Part shown: in pieces, positions 45,489 to 57,125 of the stretch
How positions within the stretch are numbered: the stretch's first letter is position 1
How the letters are laid out: each line of letters opens with the position of its first letter
NCBI GenBank assembly: GCA_027452165.1
Contig: DAIDGX010000019.1
Location: 1-64,000 of the forward strand
Source of the DNA: Vulcanimicrobiota bacterium
GTDB taxonomy: Bacteria; Vulcanimicrobiota; Vulcanimicrobiia; Vulcanimicrobiales; Vulcanimicrobiaceae
Direction of reading: 5' to 3'
Length of the DNA: 64,000 bases
Position numbers and translations under genes: made by a program
The notes under the pieces: generated by a model
Databases searched by the model: none
The model's input: the letters and a program-made list of their open reading frames with translations, nothing else
What the model was told of the DNA's origin: nothing

Positions 45489-46354
45489 GCGCTCATCGCC
45501 TCCAAGCGGTCGATCGCGGCGCGCACCGCGCTTGCGAGGTCGGCCTCGTGCGTGAAGGCCGCCCGTTCGAGCGCGCGCAGCAGCCCATGCATTGGCTCGT
45601 CATCGGGGATCGCGCGCAGCACATCCTCGAGCGTTTCGGCATCGCTTGCGCCCACCATGCGCCGCACCGCGTTGCGAACGTGTAACGCGCTTGCGCGCGT
45701 CGGATCCGCCCGCAGCGTGAGGGCGGCGTCACGCAACGCGTCGGCGCGCGTTCGCGCTCGTGGCGGGAGCGGAGCCGGAGGCAACGGCTCCGGCGCAGGT
45801 GGCGCCGGGCGGCGCGGACGGCGCAGCAACGCGATGACGACCGCGAGCAACGCGACACCGCCAACGAGCCACGCAAGAACATCGAATATCCCGCGCGCGA
45901 GCGCGCCAAGTTCCGGGCCGGCCGTCGCAAGCACGCCCGGGCCTTGCACGTTCAACGTCAGGCTGTTTGAGAAGTACCGCTTGGCTTTGCCGTCGCGGGC
46001 ATCGACGGCATCGAGCGTGACGGGCGCGATCATCGTCGTGCCGGCGTGATGGGCGACGACGGTGATCACCTCGCGATAGGTGGTCCCCTGCGCGTTCCGC
46101 GTTGTCGTGACCTGATCGCCGAGCAATTCGAGCGATGCCAAGAGCGGAAGATCGATGTTCTCCAAGCGGCTTACGCGTTCGCTCACGCGTGCGGTCACGA
46201 TCAGATGAAAGCGGCGCTCGGTGTGCGGCGTCGTCGTATCGGCCGCGAGGGTGAGTTGCCGGACGGTCAAGCGCTGCAGCACCTGCGCGCGCGCAGGAAG
46301 CGCGAGGACGGCGCTCGCGGCGAGCGCGAGCGCTAACGCACGGTAGCGAGCCAT
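45485..46354 (-). CDS. BatD-like membrane protein
   Basis: The 289-residue protein has a signal peptide ending ALPARAQ, a beta-rich extracytoplasmic domain (about 25-160; QVTTTRNAQGTTYREVITVV), one membrane segment (FDVLAWLVGGVALLAVVIALL) and a Pro-rich linker leading to a cytoplasmic helical tail. This is the BatD/oxygen-tolerance layout in a short version. The ATG at 46354 is chosen since a signal peptide begins there; the longer frame runs over carA. It is the first Bat gene and overlaps carA by 22 bases. Confidence 0.65.
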   Translation of the reverse strand: MARYRALALALAASAVLALPARAQVLQRLTVRQLTLAADTTTPHTERRFHLIVTARVSERVSRLENIDLPLLASLELLGDQVTTTRNAQGTTYREVITVVAHHAGTTMIAPVTLDAVDARDGKAKRYFSNSLTLNVQGPGVLATAGPELGALARGIFDVLAWLVGGVALLAVVIALLRRPRRPAPPAPEPLPPAPLPPRARTRADALRDAALTLRADPTRASALHVRNAVRRMVGASDAETLEDVLRAIPDDEPMHGLLRALERAAFTHEADLASAVRAAIDRLEAMSA

Positions 46355-47409
46355 TGTGCAAAGAGCCGCCGCGCATCGAACGGACCGGGCGATGCCTCCG
46401 GGTGAAACTGCACCGCCGCGATCGGCAAGGTGCGATGGCGAAAGCCTTCGTTCGTGCCGTCGTTGAGGTTGGTCATCGTCGCCTCCAACTCGGAGGGCAA
46501 CGTGCGCGCATCGACCGCGTAGCCGTGATTGTGGGCCGTGATCAGCACCTCGTCGTGGAGCAGATCTTTGACCGGCTGATTGCCGCCACGATGACCGTAC
46601 GGCAACTTGTAGGTTTTCGCACCGCACGCAAGTGCGAGCAACTGATGCCCGAGACAGACGCCGAAGAGTGGCTTGCGTCCGACGAGCGCACGCAGCGTCT
46701 CGATCGTTTCGGGGAGATCGGTCGGGTCGCCGGGCCCCGGCGAGATGAAGATGGCGTCGGGGTCGTCGGCTAAGAGCTCGGCCGCCGGCGTATCGAACGG
46801 CACGACCGTCACCTCGCTGCCGAGCGCGGTGAGTTCGCGCAAGATCGCACGTTTGACGCCGCAGTCGAGTAGCGTCACGCGCGGACCGCCGTGCGATCCC
46901 TCAACATAGCGGCTTCGCGTGGCGACACCGGGCACGAGCGCCTTCGTCGTAGCGGAGCGCACGAACGCGGATAACTCACGCTCCGCGCGCTCGAGCGCCT
47001 CCTCGCCGACGGCGATTGCGGCCCAGATCGTTCCATGCTCGCGCAATGCGATGGTGATCGCGCGCGTATCGGCACCGATCAACGCCGGAACCCGTTGTTC
47101 GTCGAGCCACGACGCAAGATCGGTCTTTGCCAAATGGTGCGAGGGATGGCGGGCGATCTCTTTGATCACCGCACCGGCCACGCACGCGCGCGGATACTGG
47201 GCGGCGCTCCCGGAGATGCCGTAGTTTCCGATCATCGGATAGGTGAAGGTGAGGATCTGTCCCGCGTATGACGGGTCGGTGAGCGCCTCTTCGTACCCGG
47301 TCATTCCGGTGTAAAAGACCGCTTCTCCGAACGCGAGTCCGTGGTATGCGAGGCCGGTTCCATCGAAGCGGGAACCGTCGGCAAGAAAGAGCGCTGCAGG
47401 CGTGGTCAT
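46333..47409 (-). CDS. carA: Carbamoyl-phosphate synthase small subunit
   Basis: The 358-residue protein has the N-terminal CPSase small-chain domain (EAVFYTGMTGYEEALTDPSY) and a class I glutaminase domain with catalytic Cys in FGVCLGHQLLALACG and His/Glu in VQFHPEASPGP. It supplies ammonia to CarB. The start is ATG at 47409, which begins the family N-terminus. It heads the long minus-strand run and diverges from marC across 59 bp. Confidence 0.95.
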   Translation of the reverse strand: MTTPAALFLADGSRFDGTGLAYHGLAFGEAVFYTGMTGYEEALTDPSYAGQILTFTYPMIGNYGISGSAAQYPRACVAGAVIKEIARHPSHHLAKTDLASWLDEQRVPALIGADTRAITIALREHGTIWAAIAVGEEALERAERELSAFVRSATTKALVPGVATRSRYVEGSHGGPRVTLLDCGVKRAILRELTALGSEVTVVPFDTPAAELLADDPDAIFISPGPGDPTDLPETIETLRALVGRKPLFGVCLGHQLLALACGAKTYKLPYGHRGGNQPVKDLLHDEVLITAHNHGYAVDARTLPSELEATMTNLNDGTNEGFRHRTLPIAAVQFHPEASPGPFDARRLFAQWLATVR

Positions 47410-47468
47410 CCTGAAGGCTCCACGGTTAGCCGAAGGGGTCGCGCGCACCTGGAAATAACGGCGAGATC
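47410..47468. promoter_or_regulatory. Divergent carA / marC promoter spacer
   Basis: These 59 bp are the only non-coding DNA between divergent genes carA and marC and must hold both promoters. The spacing is too small for a long attenuator leader before carA. No clear operator palindrome is visible. Confidence 0.4.
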
Positions 47469-48095
47469 ATGGATTGGCACTTCGGCGCAACCGCCTTCGC
47501 TACGGCGCTCACGATCATCGATCCGATCGGGATGATCCCGCTTACCGTCACGACGACGAGCAACTGCTTGCCCGCCAAGCGCGCGCGCGTCGTCGATCAG
47601 GCGATCGCGGTTGCCGCTGCGGTGATGCTCATGATGGGCATCATCGGGCCGGCGTTGCTGCGCTACTTAGGTATCACCCTGCCCGCCTTCGGCATCGCCG
47701 GGGGCATCCTGCTCTTCTTGATCGCGATCGACATGCTCTTTGCCCGGCAAACCGGCGCGCGGGCCACAACCGACGAGGAGCGCGACGTCGGCGATAACCC
47801 GGCCGTCTTTCCCCTCGCGATTCCCATGCTTGCCGGACCCGGCACGCTTGCGACCGTGATGCTGCTCGTCAACCTCGCGCACGGCGACCTCGCGCGGTAC
47901 GCGATGGTTGCGCTTGCGTATGCGGCCGCGCTCTTCATCGCGTGGCTGTGCATGCGGGGCGCCGCACGGTACGTGCATCGCATCGGCACCACGGGCATCC
48001 ACGTCGTCACGCGGGTGCTCGGCATCATCCTCGCGGCGCTTGCCGTGCAGTTCGTCATCAACGGGATCCTGCAGACCCCGCTCGTGCGACACTAA
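47469..48095 (+). CDS. MarC family membrane protein
   Basis: The 208-residue protein has six predicted membrane segments and the MarC/UPF0056 stretches ALTIIDPIGMIPL, AGGILLFLIAIDML, PLAIPMLAGPGTLATVMLL and the C-terminal RVLGIILAALAVQFVINGI. The family's transport role is unproven; the old link to antibiotic resistance was not confirmed. It is the only plus-strand gene between 27919 and the window's right end. It ends three bases from the convergent pyrC stop. Confidence 0.9.
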   Translation: MDWHFGATAFATALTIIDPIGMIPLTVTTTSNCLPAKRARVVDQAIAVAAAVMLMMGIIGPALLRYLGITLPAFGIAGGILLFLIAIDMLFARQTGARATTDEERDVGDNPAVFPLAIPMLAGPGTLATVMLLVNLAHGDLARYAMVALAYAAALFIAWLCMRGAARYVHRIGTTGIHVVTRVLGIILAALAVQFVINGILQTPLVRH

Positions 48096-48098
48096 GTC

Positions 48099-49367
48099 TC
48101 AGGGTGCGTCTGGCACGCGATAGAGTTCGCCGCCGACGATCGTTGCGAGGACGCGGCGCGGGACACGCATACCGGCAAACGGCGTGCTCTTTCCCTTTGA
48201 GGCGAAGCTGGAGGGATCGATCGTCCACGGACGATCGGCAAAGATCGTCACGTCGGCCGGACTTCCGGCGCGCAGCGTCCCACCCGGTACCCCGAGCACG
48301 CGCGCGGGCGCGGTGGAAATCAGCTCGACGAAGCGCAGCAGCGGCAGATCCGGCAGCGCGAGCGCATACGCAGCGACGGCAACTTCCAATCCCGTGAAGC
48401 CGACCGCGGCATGAAGCAGGTCGCCGGATTTCTCGGCCGCGGTGTGCGGCGCGTGATCGGTTGCGAAGACGTCGATCGTCCCCTCGCGGACCGCATCGCG
48501 TAACGCGCGTGCATCGCTGGCGTCGCGCAGCGGCGGGTTCACCTTGCCCGCCGCGCCCGACGTACGAATCGTCTCGTCGGTGAGCAGCAGATGGTGCGGC
48601 GTGACCTCGCAGGTTGCGTCGCTCCCGTGCGCGCGTGCGTGACGCAGTGCGTCGAGCGCACCGCGCGTGGAGAGATGCGCGATATGCCAGCGCTTGCCCG
48701 TCTCGGCGCCGATCAGCAGATCTCGTGCGACGATGACGTCTTCGGCAACCGCCGGGCTTCCCGGAAGTCCGAGCGCGCGCGAGACCACGCCTTCGTGCAT
48801 GACCGCGTTGCCCTTGAGGTGTTCGTCCTCGGCGTGCGAGATAAAGACGCCGTCGATCGCAGCAGCGTCAAGCGCCGCATCGCGCAACACGCGCGCGTTC
48901 ATCACCGTGTTCCCGTCGTCGGAGAACGCGACGGCGCCCGCACGCGCAAGCGCGGTGAAATCGACCGCGGCTTCGCCTTTGCGTCCACGAGTTATCGCGC
49001 CGACGGGATAGACGCGGCAACGCGCGTCCCTCGCAACGAGATCGGCGAGGATCGCGAGAACGGCGGGATCATCGAGTGCTGGATTCGTGTTCGGCATGCA
49101 CGCGACGGCGGTGAAGCCGCCACGAAGCGCAGCGAGCGTTCCGGTCGCGATCGTCTCCTTCTCCGGATAGCCGGGTTCGCGCAGGTGCACGTGCATATCG
49201 ATGAAGCCCGGCGCAACCACGGCGCCCGACGCATCGTAGACCGGCTCCCCCTCGCGGGGCGTCAGGTGCTCCCCGATCTCGACGACGACGCCCGCGTCGA
49301 TGCGCAGGTCGCGGCGCGCGTCGAGCGGCTGCGATGGATCGACGAGGCGTCCTCCCGAGATCAGCAT
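48099..49367 (-). CDS. pyrC: Dihydroorotase (type I, PyrC)
   Basis: The 422-residue amidohydrolase has the metal-binding IDMHVHLREPGYPEKETIAT, HAEDEHLKGNAV, IAHLSTRGALDALR and ATDHAPHTAAEK. It cyclises N-carbamoyl aspartate. It is one base from pyrB, consistent with the pyrR-pyrB-pyrC order. Confidence 0.95.
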   Translation of the reverse strand: MLISGGRLVDPSQPLDARRDLRIDAGVVVEIGEHLTPREGEPVYDASGAVVAPGFIDMHVHLREPGYPEKETIATGTLAALRGGFTAVACMPNTNPALDDPAVLAILADLVARDARCRVYPVGAITRGRKGEAAVDFTALARAGAVAFSDDGNTVMNARVLRDAALDAAAIDGVFISHAEDEHLKGNAVMHEGVVSRALGLPGSPAVAEDVIVARDLLIGAETGKRWHIAHLSTRGALDALRHARAHGSDATCEVTPHHLLLTDETIRTSGAAGKVNPPLRDASDARALRDAVREGTIDVFATDHAPHTAAEKSGDLLHAAVGFTGLEVAVAAYALALPDLPLLRFVELISTAPARVLGVPGGTLRAGSPADVTIFADRPWTIDPSSFASKGKSTPFAGMRVPRRVLATIVGGELYRVPDAP

Positions 49368-49368
49368 G

Positions 49369-50272
49369 CTACGCGCCTAGCGCGACGGCCGGACCGTTTA
49401 CGAGAAAATCGAGGACCGCCATGCGCACGAAGACACCGTTGCGCACTTGCTGTGCATACCGCCATCCGGCGAACTCGAGCACGGTGTCGTCGAGTTCCAT
49501 GCCGCGATTATACGGGCCGGGGTGCATGACGATCGCGCCGGGGCCGATCCGCTGCAAACGAGCGGCGTTGAGTTGATATTCGGCAACGTACTGCGCATCG
49601 GTGATCGGCATCGACGAGAAACGCTCGCGCTGGATGCGCAGCAGGATGACGGCGTCGGCCTGCGGCAGGATCGCGTCGAAGTCGCGTTCGATCGAGACGC
49701 CCATTTGCGCGTACGACTCGGGCAGAAACGATTCCGGTCCGACGAGGACGACGTTCGCGCCGAGGCGGCGCAGGCCGTTGATGGTGGAATGCGCGACGCG
49801 CGAATGCACGATGTCACCGACGAAGACAACCGTCCGCCCCTGCAGCGAACCGAACTCGTCGCGCAAGGTGCGCAGATCGAGCAGCGCCTGCGTGGGATGC
49901 GCGTGCGCACCGTCGCCCGCGTTGATGACGTGTCCGTCAAAAGCGCGCGCGACACGCTGCGTGAATCCCGCTTCGGGGTGGCGCACGACAAGCACGCCGA
50001 CCCCCATTGCCGCAAGGGTCAACGCGGTGTCCTCGATCGTCTCGCCCTTGGTCGCCAGGCTCAGATCACCCGGCGCCAGGTTCACGACGTGCGCTCCCAA
50101 ACGCAACTGCGCAAGGTTGAACGACGTAAACGTTCGCGTGCTCTGCTCGAAGAAGAGATTCACGGTTCCGACGCCGGCGAGCAGATGTCCGGGGTCGTCC
50201 TCCTCGAACTCCGCGGCGCGCGAGAGCATGTAGGTAAGCTCGTTGGCCGAGAGATCGTCGAGGTCGATGAGG

Positions 50273-50289
<17 letters not shown>
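49369..50289 (-). CDS. pyrB: Aspartate carbamoyltransferase catalytic subunit
   Basis: The 306-residue enzyme has the carbamoyl phosphate site FEQSTRTFTSFNLAQLRLG (STRTFTSF where STRTRTSF is usual, so one of the Arg residues is Phe), NAGDGAHAHPTQALLDL and PGPYNRGMELDD. No pyrI is present, as expected for an operon with pyrR. It overlaps pyrR by 17 bases. Confidence 0.95.
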
Positions 50290-50811
<522 letters not shown>

Positions 50812-50815
<4 letters not shown>

Positions 50816-53433
50816 ACCCTCTCTCCCGTTGCGGCCAGTGCCGCCTCCACTTTCTGCAACTCGATGCGATAGCCATCGAGCTTCTCGCGCTCCTTCGTAA
50901 CGACGTCGGGCGCAGCCTTGGCGATGAACTGTTCGTTACCGAGCTTACGCTCGCCGCGTTCCACCTCGGCCCGTAAACGTATGGCCTCCTTGCGATAGCG
51001 TTCGACGAGCAGTTCCAGCGGCGCACGGCCCTCGACCGCCCCCAGCGCCTCCTCGAGCGACGCTCCCGTTTCGGCCGTGCGTTCCAGGGTTCCGACCGTA
51101 AAGAGCGCGAGCAGCGCGGCAAGATCGTTGGGGACGTTGCCCGGCACGAGCAACGTGAGGGGTTGCTTGGGCGCAAGGCCCATCTCGGAGCGCAGGTTGC
51201 GCACGCGTTCGACGGTGCGTTGCAGCGCGGCAAACGCATCCGCAGCGGCGCGCTCGACGGGCACTTCAAAAGGATCGGGCCAGGTTGCCGTCATGATCGT
51301 TGCGCCGTCGTGCGGCAGCGCGAGCCACACCTCTTCGGTGATAAACGGCGCGATCGGGTGCAGTAGCCGCATCGCATTGTTCCACACAAAGGACATCACC
51401 GCGGCGCGGGTGGCGCGATTGGGCTCCGCTTTGGTCGCCTCGAGATACCAGTCGCAGAACTCGTACCACACGAAGCGCCAGATCGTCTCCGCCGCGTTGC
51501 CGAAATCAAATGCGTCGAAGAGCCTGCTCATCTCCTCGATCGTGTCGTGCAACCTAGTCAGTATCCATCGATCCGCAAGGGTCAGCTCGGAGGGCTTCGG
51601 CAACGTCATCGCGCGCGGCAAACCTTCCGGTAGCGCAAGCAGATAACGCGTCGCATTCCAGATCTTGTTGTTGAAGTTGCGCGCCTCTTCGCAGCGTGAC
51701 TCTTGGAAGCGAATCTCCTGGCCTTCCAAACGCATCTGGCGCAAGATGCCCATGCGAAACGCGTCGGCACCGAAGCGCCCTACCAAGTCCATCGGATCGA
51801 TCGCGTTGCCGAGCGATTTCGACATCTTGCGCCCTTGGGCATCGAAAACCAGCGGAGAGATGAAGACGGTTGGGAAGGGCACTTGGCCGACGAAATGCAG
51901 GCCGAGCATCACCATGCGCGCGACCCACAGGAAGATGATCTCCCATCCCGTGATGAGGACCTGCGAGGGATACCAACACGCGAGCTCCGGCGTCTTCTCC
52001 GGCCAGCCCAGAATCGAGAAAGGCCACAAACCCGACGAGAACCAGGTGTCGAGGGTGTCGGGATCGCGCGTGAGCTCGAGCGTATCGAAGCGTCGCTTGG
52101 CGGTCTCGCGCGCCTCTTCTTCCGTCTCCGCGACGATCACGTCGCCGGCGGGCGTGTACCAGACGGGAAGCTGGTGTCCCCACCAGAGCTGGCGTGAGAT
52201 ATTCCAGTCGCGGATGTTCTCGAGCCACGTCTCGTACGTGCGCCCGTAACGTTCCGGCACGAAGCGTAAACGGCCGTCGCGGTAGGCTTGGAGCGCGGGT
52301 TCGGCAAGCGGCTTCATCTTGACGAACCACTGCAACGAGAGCAGCGGTTCGATCACCTCGCCCGAGCGCTCGCTGATCGCGACGGCATGACGGTACGGCT
52401 CCTCTTTGACGAGGTGCCCGCTCGCGCGAAGATCGGATATGATGCGCGCGCGCGCTTCATAGCGTTCGAGCCCGCCATAGGCGCCCACGTCGATCTCGGC
52501 ACCGCTAATGCGCGCGTCGAAATCCATGATCGAGGGCATCGGCAGATCGTGACGTTGCCCGATCTCGTAGTCGGTCGGGTCGTGCGCCGGCGTCACCTTG
52601 ACGGCGCCGGTTCCGAAGCCGGATTCAACGGCGCTGTCGGCGATGACCGGAATCTCTCGCATCGTGAGCGGCATACACACGTGCTTGCCGATCAGTGTTG
52701 CATAGCGCTCGTCGTCGGGATGTACCGCGATCGCGGTGTCGCCAAGCATCGTCTCGGGTCGCGTGGTTGCGACCGTGATCGAAAACGATCCGTCCTTGGC
52801 CGGATAGCGCACGTGCCAGAGGTGCGCATCGCGTTCGACGTGATCGACCTCGGCGTCGGAGACCGTCGTCTTCCCCTTGGGATCCCAATTGATCAAGCGT
52901 TTACCGCGATAGATCAACCCCTCGCGGTACAGCTCGACGAAGACCTTGCGTACGGCGGCCGAGAGGCCCTCGTCCATCGTAAAACGTTCGCGTTGCCAAT
53001 CCGGCCCAAATCCGAGCGTGCGAAACTGTTCGTTGATCGTGCCGCCGTAGGTGCGCGACCACTCCCACGCGCGATCGATGAAGCCTTGGCGACCAAGCGC
53101 ATCACGTGCGATGCCCTCTTTGGCGAGTTCGCGCACAAGCACGGCCTCGGTTGCGATCGCGGCATGATCGAGCCCCGGCAGCCAATCGGCGTTGTCGCCG
53201 AGCATGCGATGGTAGCGAGTGAGCACGTCCATCGGTGTATAGGTGGAACCATGTCCCAAATGCGCGCGCCCGGTAACGTTGGGCGGCGGCATCGCGATGA
53301 TGAATGGCGGTCGCGCCGGATCGGGCTCTTCGTGAAAGAACCCGCTCGCCTCCCAATGCGCGTAGAGGCGCCCTTCGACGGCGGCGGGATCGTAGGTTTT
53401 GGCGAGATCGTTCGAAACGTTCGGGGTCGTCAT
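50812..53433 (-). CDS. valS: Valine--tRNA ligase
   Basis: The 873-residue class I synthetase has the HIGH-type motif PPNVTGRAHLGHG, editing domain residues in TTRPETMLGDTAIAVHPDDE, the KMSKS motif GRKMSKSLGN and a C-terminal coiled coil from about 805. ATG at 53433 is used; the frame can be extended five codons. It is followed by pyrR with a four-base overlap. No T-box leader fits in the 51 bp upstream. Confidence 0.97.
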
Positions 53434-53469
53434 GCGAGCAGTTGGCATTCAAGGCCGCCGCGCGCGAGC

Positions 53470-53484
53470 CCTAGCCGGATCCGG

Positions 53485-53489
<5 letters not shown>
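53470..53489. other. Perfect 20-bp palindrome at the clpX stop / valS upstream junction
   Basis: CCTAGCCGGATCCGGCTAGG is identical to its reverse complement and includes the clpX stop codon. As RNA it forms an eight-base-pair hairpin with a GATC loop. No U-run follows on the minus strand, so it may be a processing hairpin or an operator instead of a terminator. Confidence 0.6.
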
Positions 53490-54741
<1,252 letters not shown>

Positions 54742-54765
54742 GCGTGTGCGGGCGTCCTTCTCGGC

Positions 54766-55374
54766 TTAAGCCGGCGTCGGCAAGGCTCCACGGTCTTCGA
54801 TGACGTGATCGATAATCCCGTAGTCCTTGGCCTCTTCCGAGGTCATATAGTAATCGCGGTCGATGTCCTTGAGGACTTGCTCGAGCGACTTTTTGGCCGT
54901 GGCTTCATAGATATGGGCGATGGTCTGGCGCGTCGCGATCAGGTCGCGCGCCGCGATCTCCACGTCGGTCGCCTGACCCCCGATCTGGGATACCCACGGC
55001 TGGTGGATCAGGATCTTCGAGTGCGGCAGCGAGTAACGCTTACCGGCTGCGCCGCCCGTCAAGAGTACCGAGCCCATCGAGGCGGCCATGCCCATGCAGA
55101 TGGTCGCTACGTCCGGCTTGATAAAGCGCATGGCATCGTAGATCGCAAGCCCCGCCGTGACGCTGCCGCCCGGCGAGTTGATGTACATGTCGATGTCTTT
55201 GTCCGGGTCTTCCTTTTCGAGGAAGAGCAATTGGGCGATCACCAGATTTGCCAGGTGGTCATCGATCGGGCCCCCGACGAAGACGATGCGGTCCTTGAGC
55301 AGGCGCGAGTAGATATCGTACGCACGCTCGCCGCGCGCGCTCTGCTCCACCACCATCGGAACGAGATGTCCCAT
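54766..55374 (-). CDS. clpP: ATP-dependent Clp protease proteolytic subunit
   Basis: The 202-residue serine peptidase has Ser99 in [12 protein letters not shown] and His124 in ILIHQPW, with a downstream Asp for the triad. The ATG at 55374 follows AGGGGG at good spacing and is preferred over the TTG one codon before it. It sits between tig and clpX, the standard cluster. Confidence 0.97.
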   Translation of the reverse strand: MGHLVPMVVEQSARGERAYDIYSRLLKDRIVFVGGPIDDHLANLVIAQLLFLEKEDPDKDIDMYINSPGGSVTAGLAIYDAMRFIKPDVATICMGMAASMGSVLLTGGAAGKRYSLPHSKILIHQPWVSQIGGQATDVEIAARDLIATRQTIAHIYEATAKKSLEQVLKDIDRDYYMTSEEAKDYGIIDHVIEDRGALPTPA

Positions 55375-55451
55375 CAATTCCCCCTAGCGTTCTGCATTGA
55401 ATCTGTCCCTATGAACTACCGGCCTTGGTACGGAGTTGCTTCGCGCCGCTC

Positions 55452-56747
55452 CTACTTTTTCGATTCGGTGACCTTGGCGTTGTCGACAAGGAAATCGAGC
55501 GTCTTATTCCGTTCGATGCCGCTCATCATGGCGAGGACGTTGTTGCCGAGTGCCTGACGGATGCGCTCGACGGGTTGCCCGTACTGGCGCGCGAGCGATT
55601 CGAGTTCTTGGCTCACGTCGGCGGGCGTGGCCACGATGTTCTCGGCCTTCGCGATCGCTTCGATGATGAGCGTCCCTTTAACGCGGGTCTGCGCATCTTC
55701 GCGATACTCGGCGCGCAGTTGCTCCTCACTCTTTCCCGACTCTTTCAGGTAGTCGTCGAAGCTGACGCCGGCCTTGGCAACCTGTCCCATCGTGTCGTTG
55801 ACCATATGGTCGACTTCACGGGTCACGAGCGTCTCGGGGAGCGGAATCTCGTGGGCATCGATGAGCTGGCTCATCACCGCGTCGCTGATAGCGCGGCGGC
55901 GACGTCCGCCGGCGATCGCTTCCAGACGCGCGCGCACGTCGGCGCGCAGCGCGTCGAGCGTTTCGTTCTGCGAAATCGACTTTGCAAACTCGTCGTCGAT
56001 CGCCGGAAGTTCGTAGCATTTGACGTCGTGCAGCGCGATCGTAAAGACCGCCTTCTTGCCGGCCAGCGTCGCTTCGCCGTACTCCTCGGGGAAGGTCGCT
56101 TCGACGTCGCGTGTCTCGCCCGCATGCATGCCGACGATGCCGCTGACGAAGCCGGGGATGAAGCGGTCCTCGTCGAGTTCGGTCATCTGCCCCTTGGCCG
56201 TACCGCCATCGAAGGGCACGCCGTCGATCTTCCCTTCGAAATCCATCGTGACGACGTCGCCGATCTGCGCGGCACGTTCGACCGGGACGAGGGTCGCGCG
56301 CTCCTTGGCCAGCGCATCGAGGCTGCGTTGCACCTCTTCGTCACCGATAACGACCGGTTCGACCTCAACCTCTACGCCCTTGTAGGGAGCGAGCTTGAAA
56401 TCCGGGCGCACCTCAACGATAGCTTTGAGGCGGGTCGGCTGTCCCTCCTCGGTTGGGAGCAGCTCCATCTTCGGGCGATCCACCGGTTCGAGAGCGTGCT
56501 CGCGCAGCGCCTTCGAATAGACCTCGGGAACGACGTCGTCCATCGCCTCGTTCGCAATCGCGGCCGCGCCATAGGTCTGCTCGAATACTTTGCGCGGTAC
56601 TTTGCCCGCGCGGAACCCCGGCAACTTGACATTCTTTGCCAAGCGACGGAAGGCACGGTCTTCGGCGGCGGAGATTTCATCGGCCGAGATCGGGATGACG
56701 AGTTCCACCTGCGTGGGCGCGAGGCGATTCAGCGTGGAGGTGCTCAC
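55452..56747 (-). CDS. tig: Trigger factor
   Basis: The 431-residue protein has the ribosome-binding N-terminal domain (GFRAGKVPRKVFEQTYG, a variant of the GFRxGKxP signature), a PPIase FKBP-like domain (VTMDFEGKIDGVPFDGG and DRFIPGFVSGIVGMHAGET) and a long helical C-terminal domain. It heads the tig-clpP-clpX cluster. Confidence 0.95.
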   Translation of the reverse strand: MSTSTLNRLAPTQVELVIPISADEISAAEDRAFRRLAKNVKLPGFRAGKVPRKVFEQTYGAAAIANEAMDDVVPEVYSKALREHALEPVDRPKMELLPTEEGQPTRLKAIVEVRPDFKLAPYKGVEVEVEPVVIGDEEVQRSLDALAKERATLVPVERAAQIGDVVTMDFEGKIDGVPFDGGTAKGQMTELDEDRFIPGFVSGIVGMHAGETRDVEATFPEEYGEATLAGKKAVFTIALHDVKCYELPAIDDEFAKSISQNETLDALRADVRARLEAIAGGRRRRAISDAVMSQLIDAHEIPLPETLVTREVDHMVNDTMGQVAKAGVSFDDYLKESGKSEEQLRAEYREDAQTRVKGTLIIEAIAKAENIVATPADVSQELESLARQYGQPVERIRQALGNNVLAMMSGIERNKTLDFLVDNAKVTESKK

Positions 56748-56832
56748 GGAACTGCTTTCTTAAGGGGAACAGTGGTAGAAAACGGAGAGGGACGCTTCGG
56801 CACTGTTGCGCCGGCGCCCCTCACCGAAACGA

Positions 56833-56907
56833 TGGAGCGGAAGACGAGATTCGAACTCGCGACCCTCGCCTTGGCAAGGCGATGCTCTACCACTGAGCTA
56901 CTTCCGC
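56833..56907 (-). tRNA. tRNA-Gly (GCC)
   Basis: A complete cloverleaf: acceptor GCGGAAG/CTTCCGC, anticodon arm with loop TTGCCAA (anticodon GCC), T-arm with TTCGAAT. Discriminator T, and CCA is encoded at 56833-56835. Confidence 0.95.
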
Positions 56908-56971
56908 GGAACCACTCACCGTTTATACGGAACCCGATTGCGCCGGGCTACCGCAAATGTCGCCGGAGACC

Positions 56972-57053
56972 TGGGCAAGCAGAGACTCGAACTCTGACGG
57001 GTTGCCCCACTGGAACCTAAATCCAGCGCGTCTACCAGTTCCGCCACTTGCCC
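56972..57053 (-). tRNA. tRNA-Leu (TAG)
   Basis: A class II tRNA with a long variable arm. Acceptor GGGCAAG/CTTGCCC, anticodon loop TTTAGGT with anticodon TAG, T-arm TTCGAGT, discriminator A. CCA is not encoded. Confidence 0.93.
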
Positions 57054-57125
57054 GCGTACCCGTGCTACCGACGAGCGGCGGCCGAGCGACCACCATAGAT
57101 AGGACGCGACGACCGCATTTCCTGC

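Larger units (their letters stand above)
56748..57125. other. Intergenic stretch holding two tRNA genes
   Basis: Apart from tRNA-Gly and tRNA-Leu, this stretch has the tig upstream region (56748-56832) and short spacers. A minus-strand imperfect stem (GAGGGGCGC with GCGTCCCTC) followed by TCCGTTTT near 56780-56820 may end the tRNA transcript. No further gene is visible. Confidence 0.5.
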
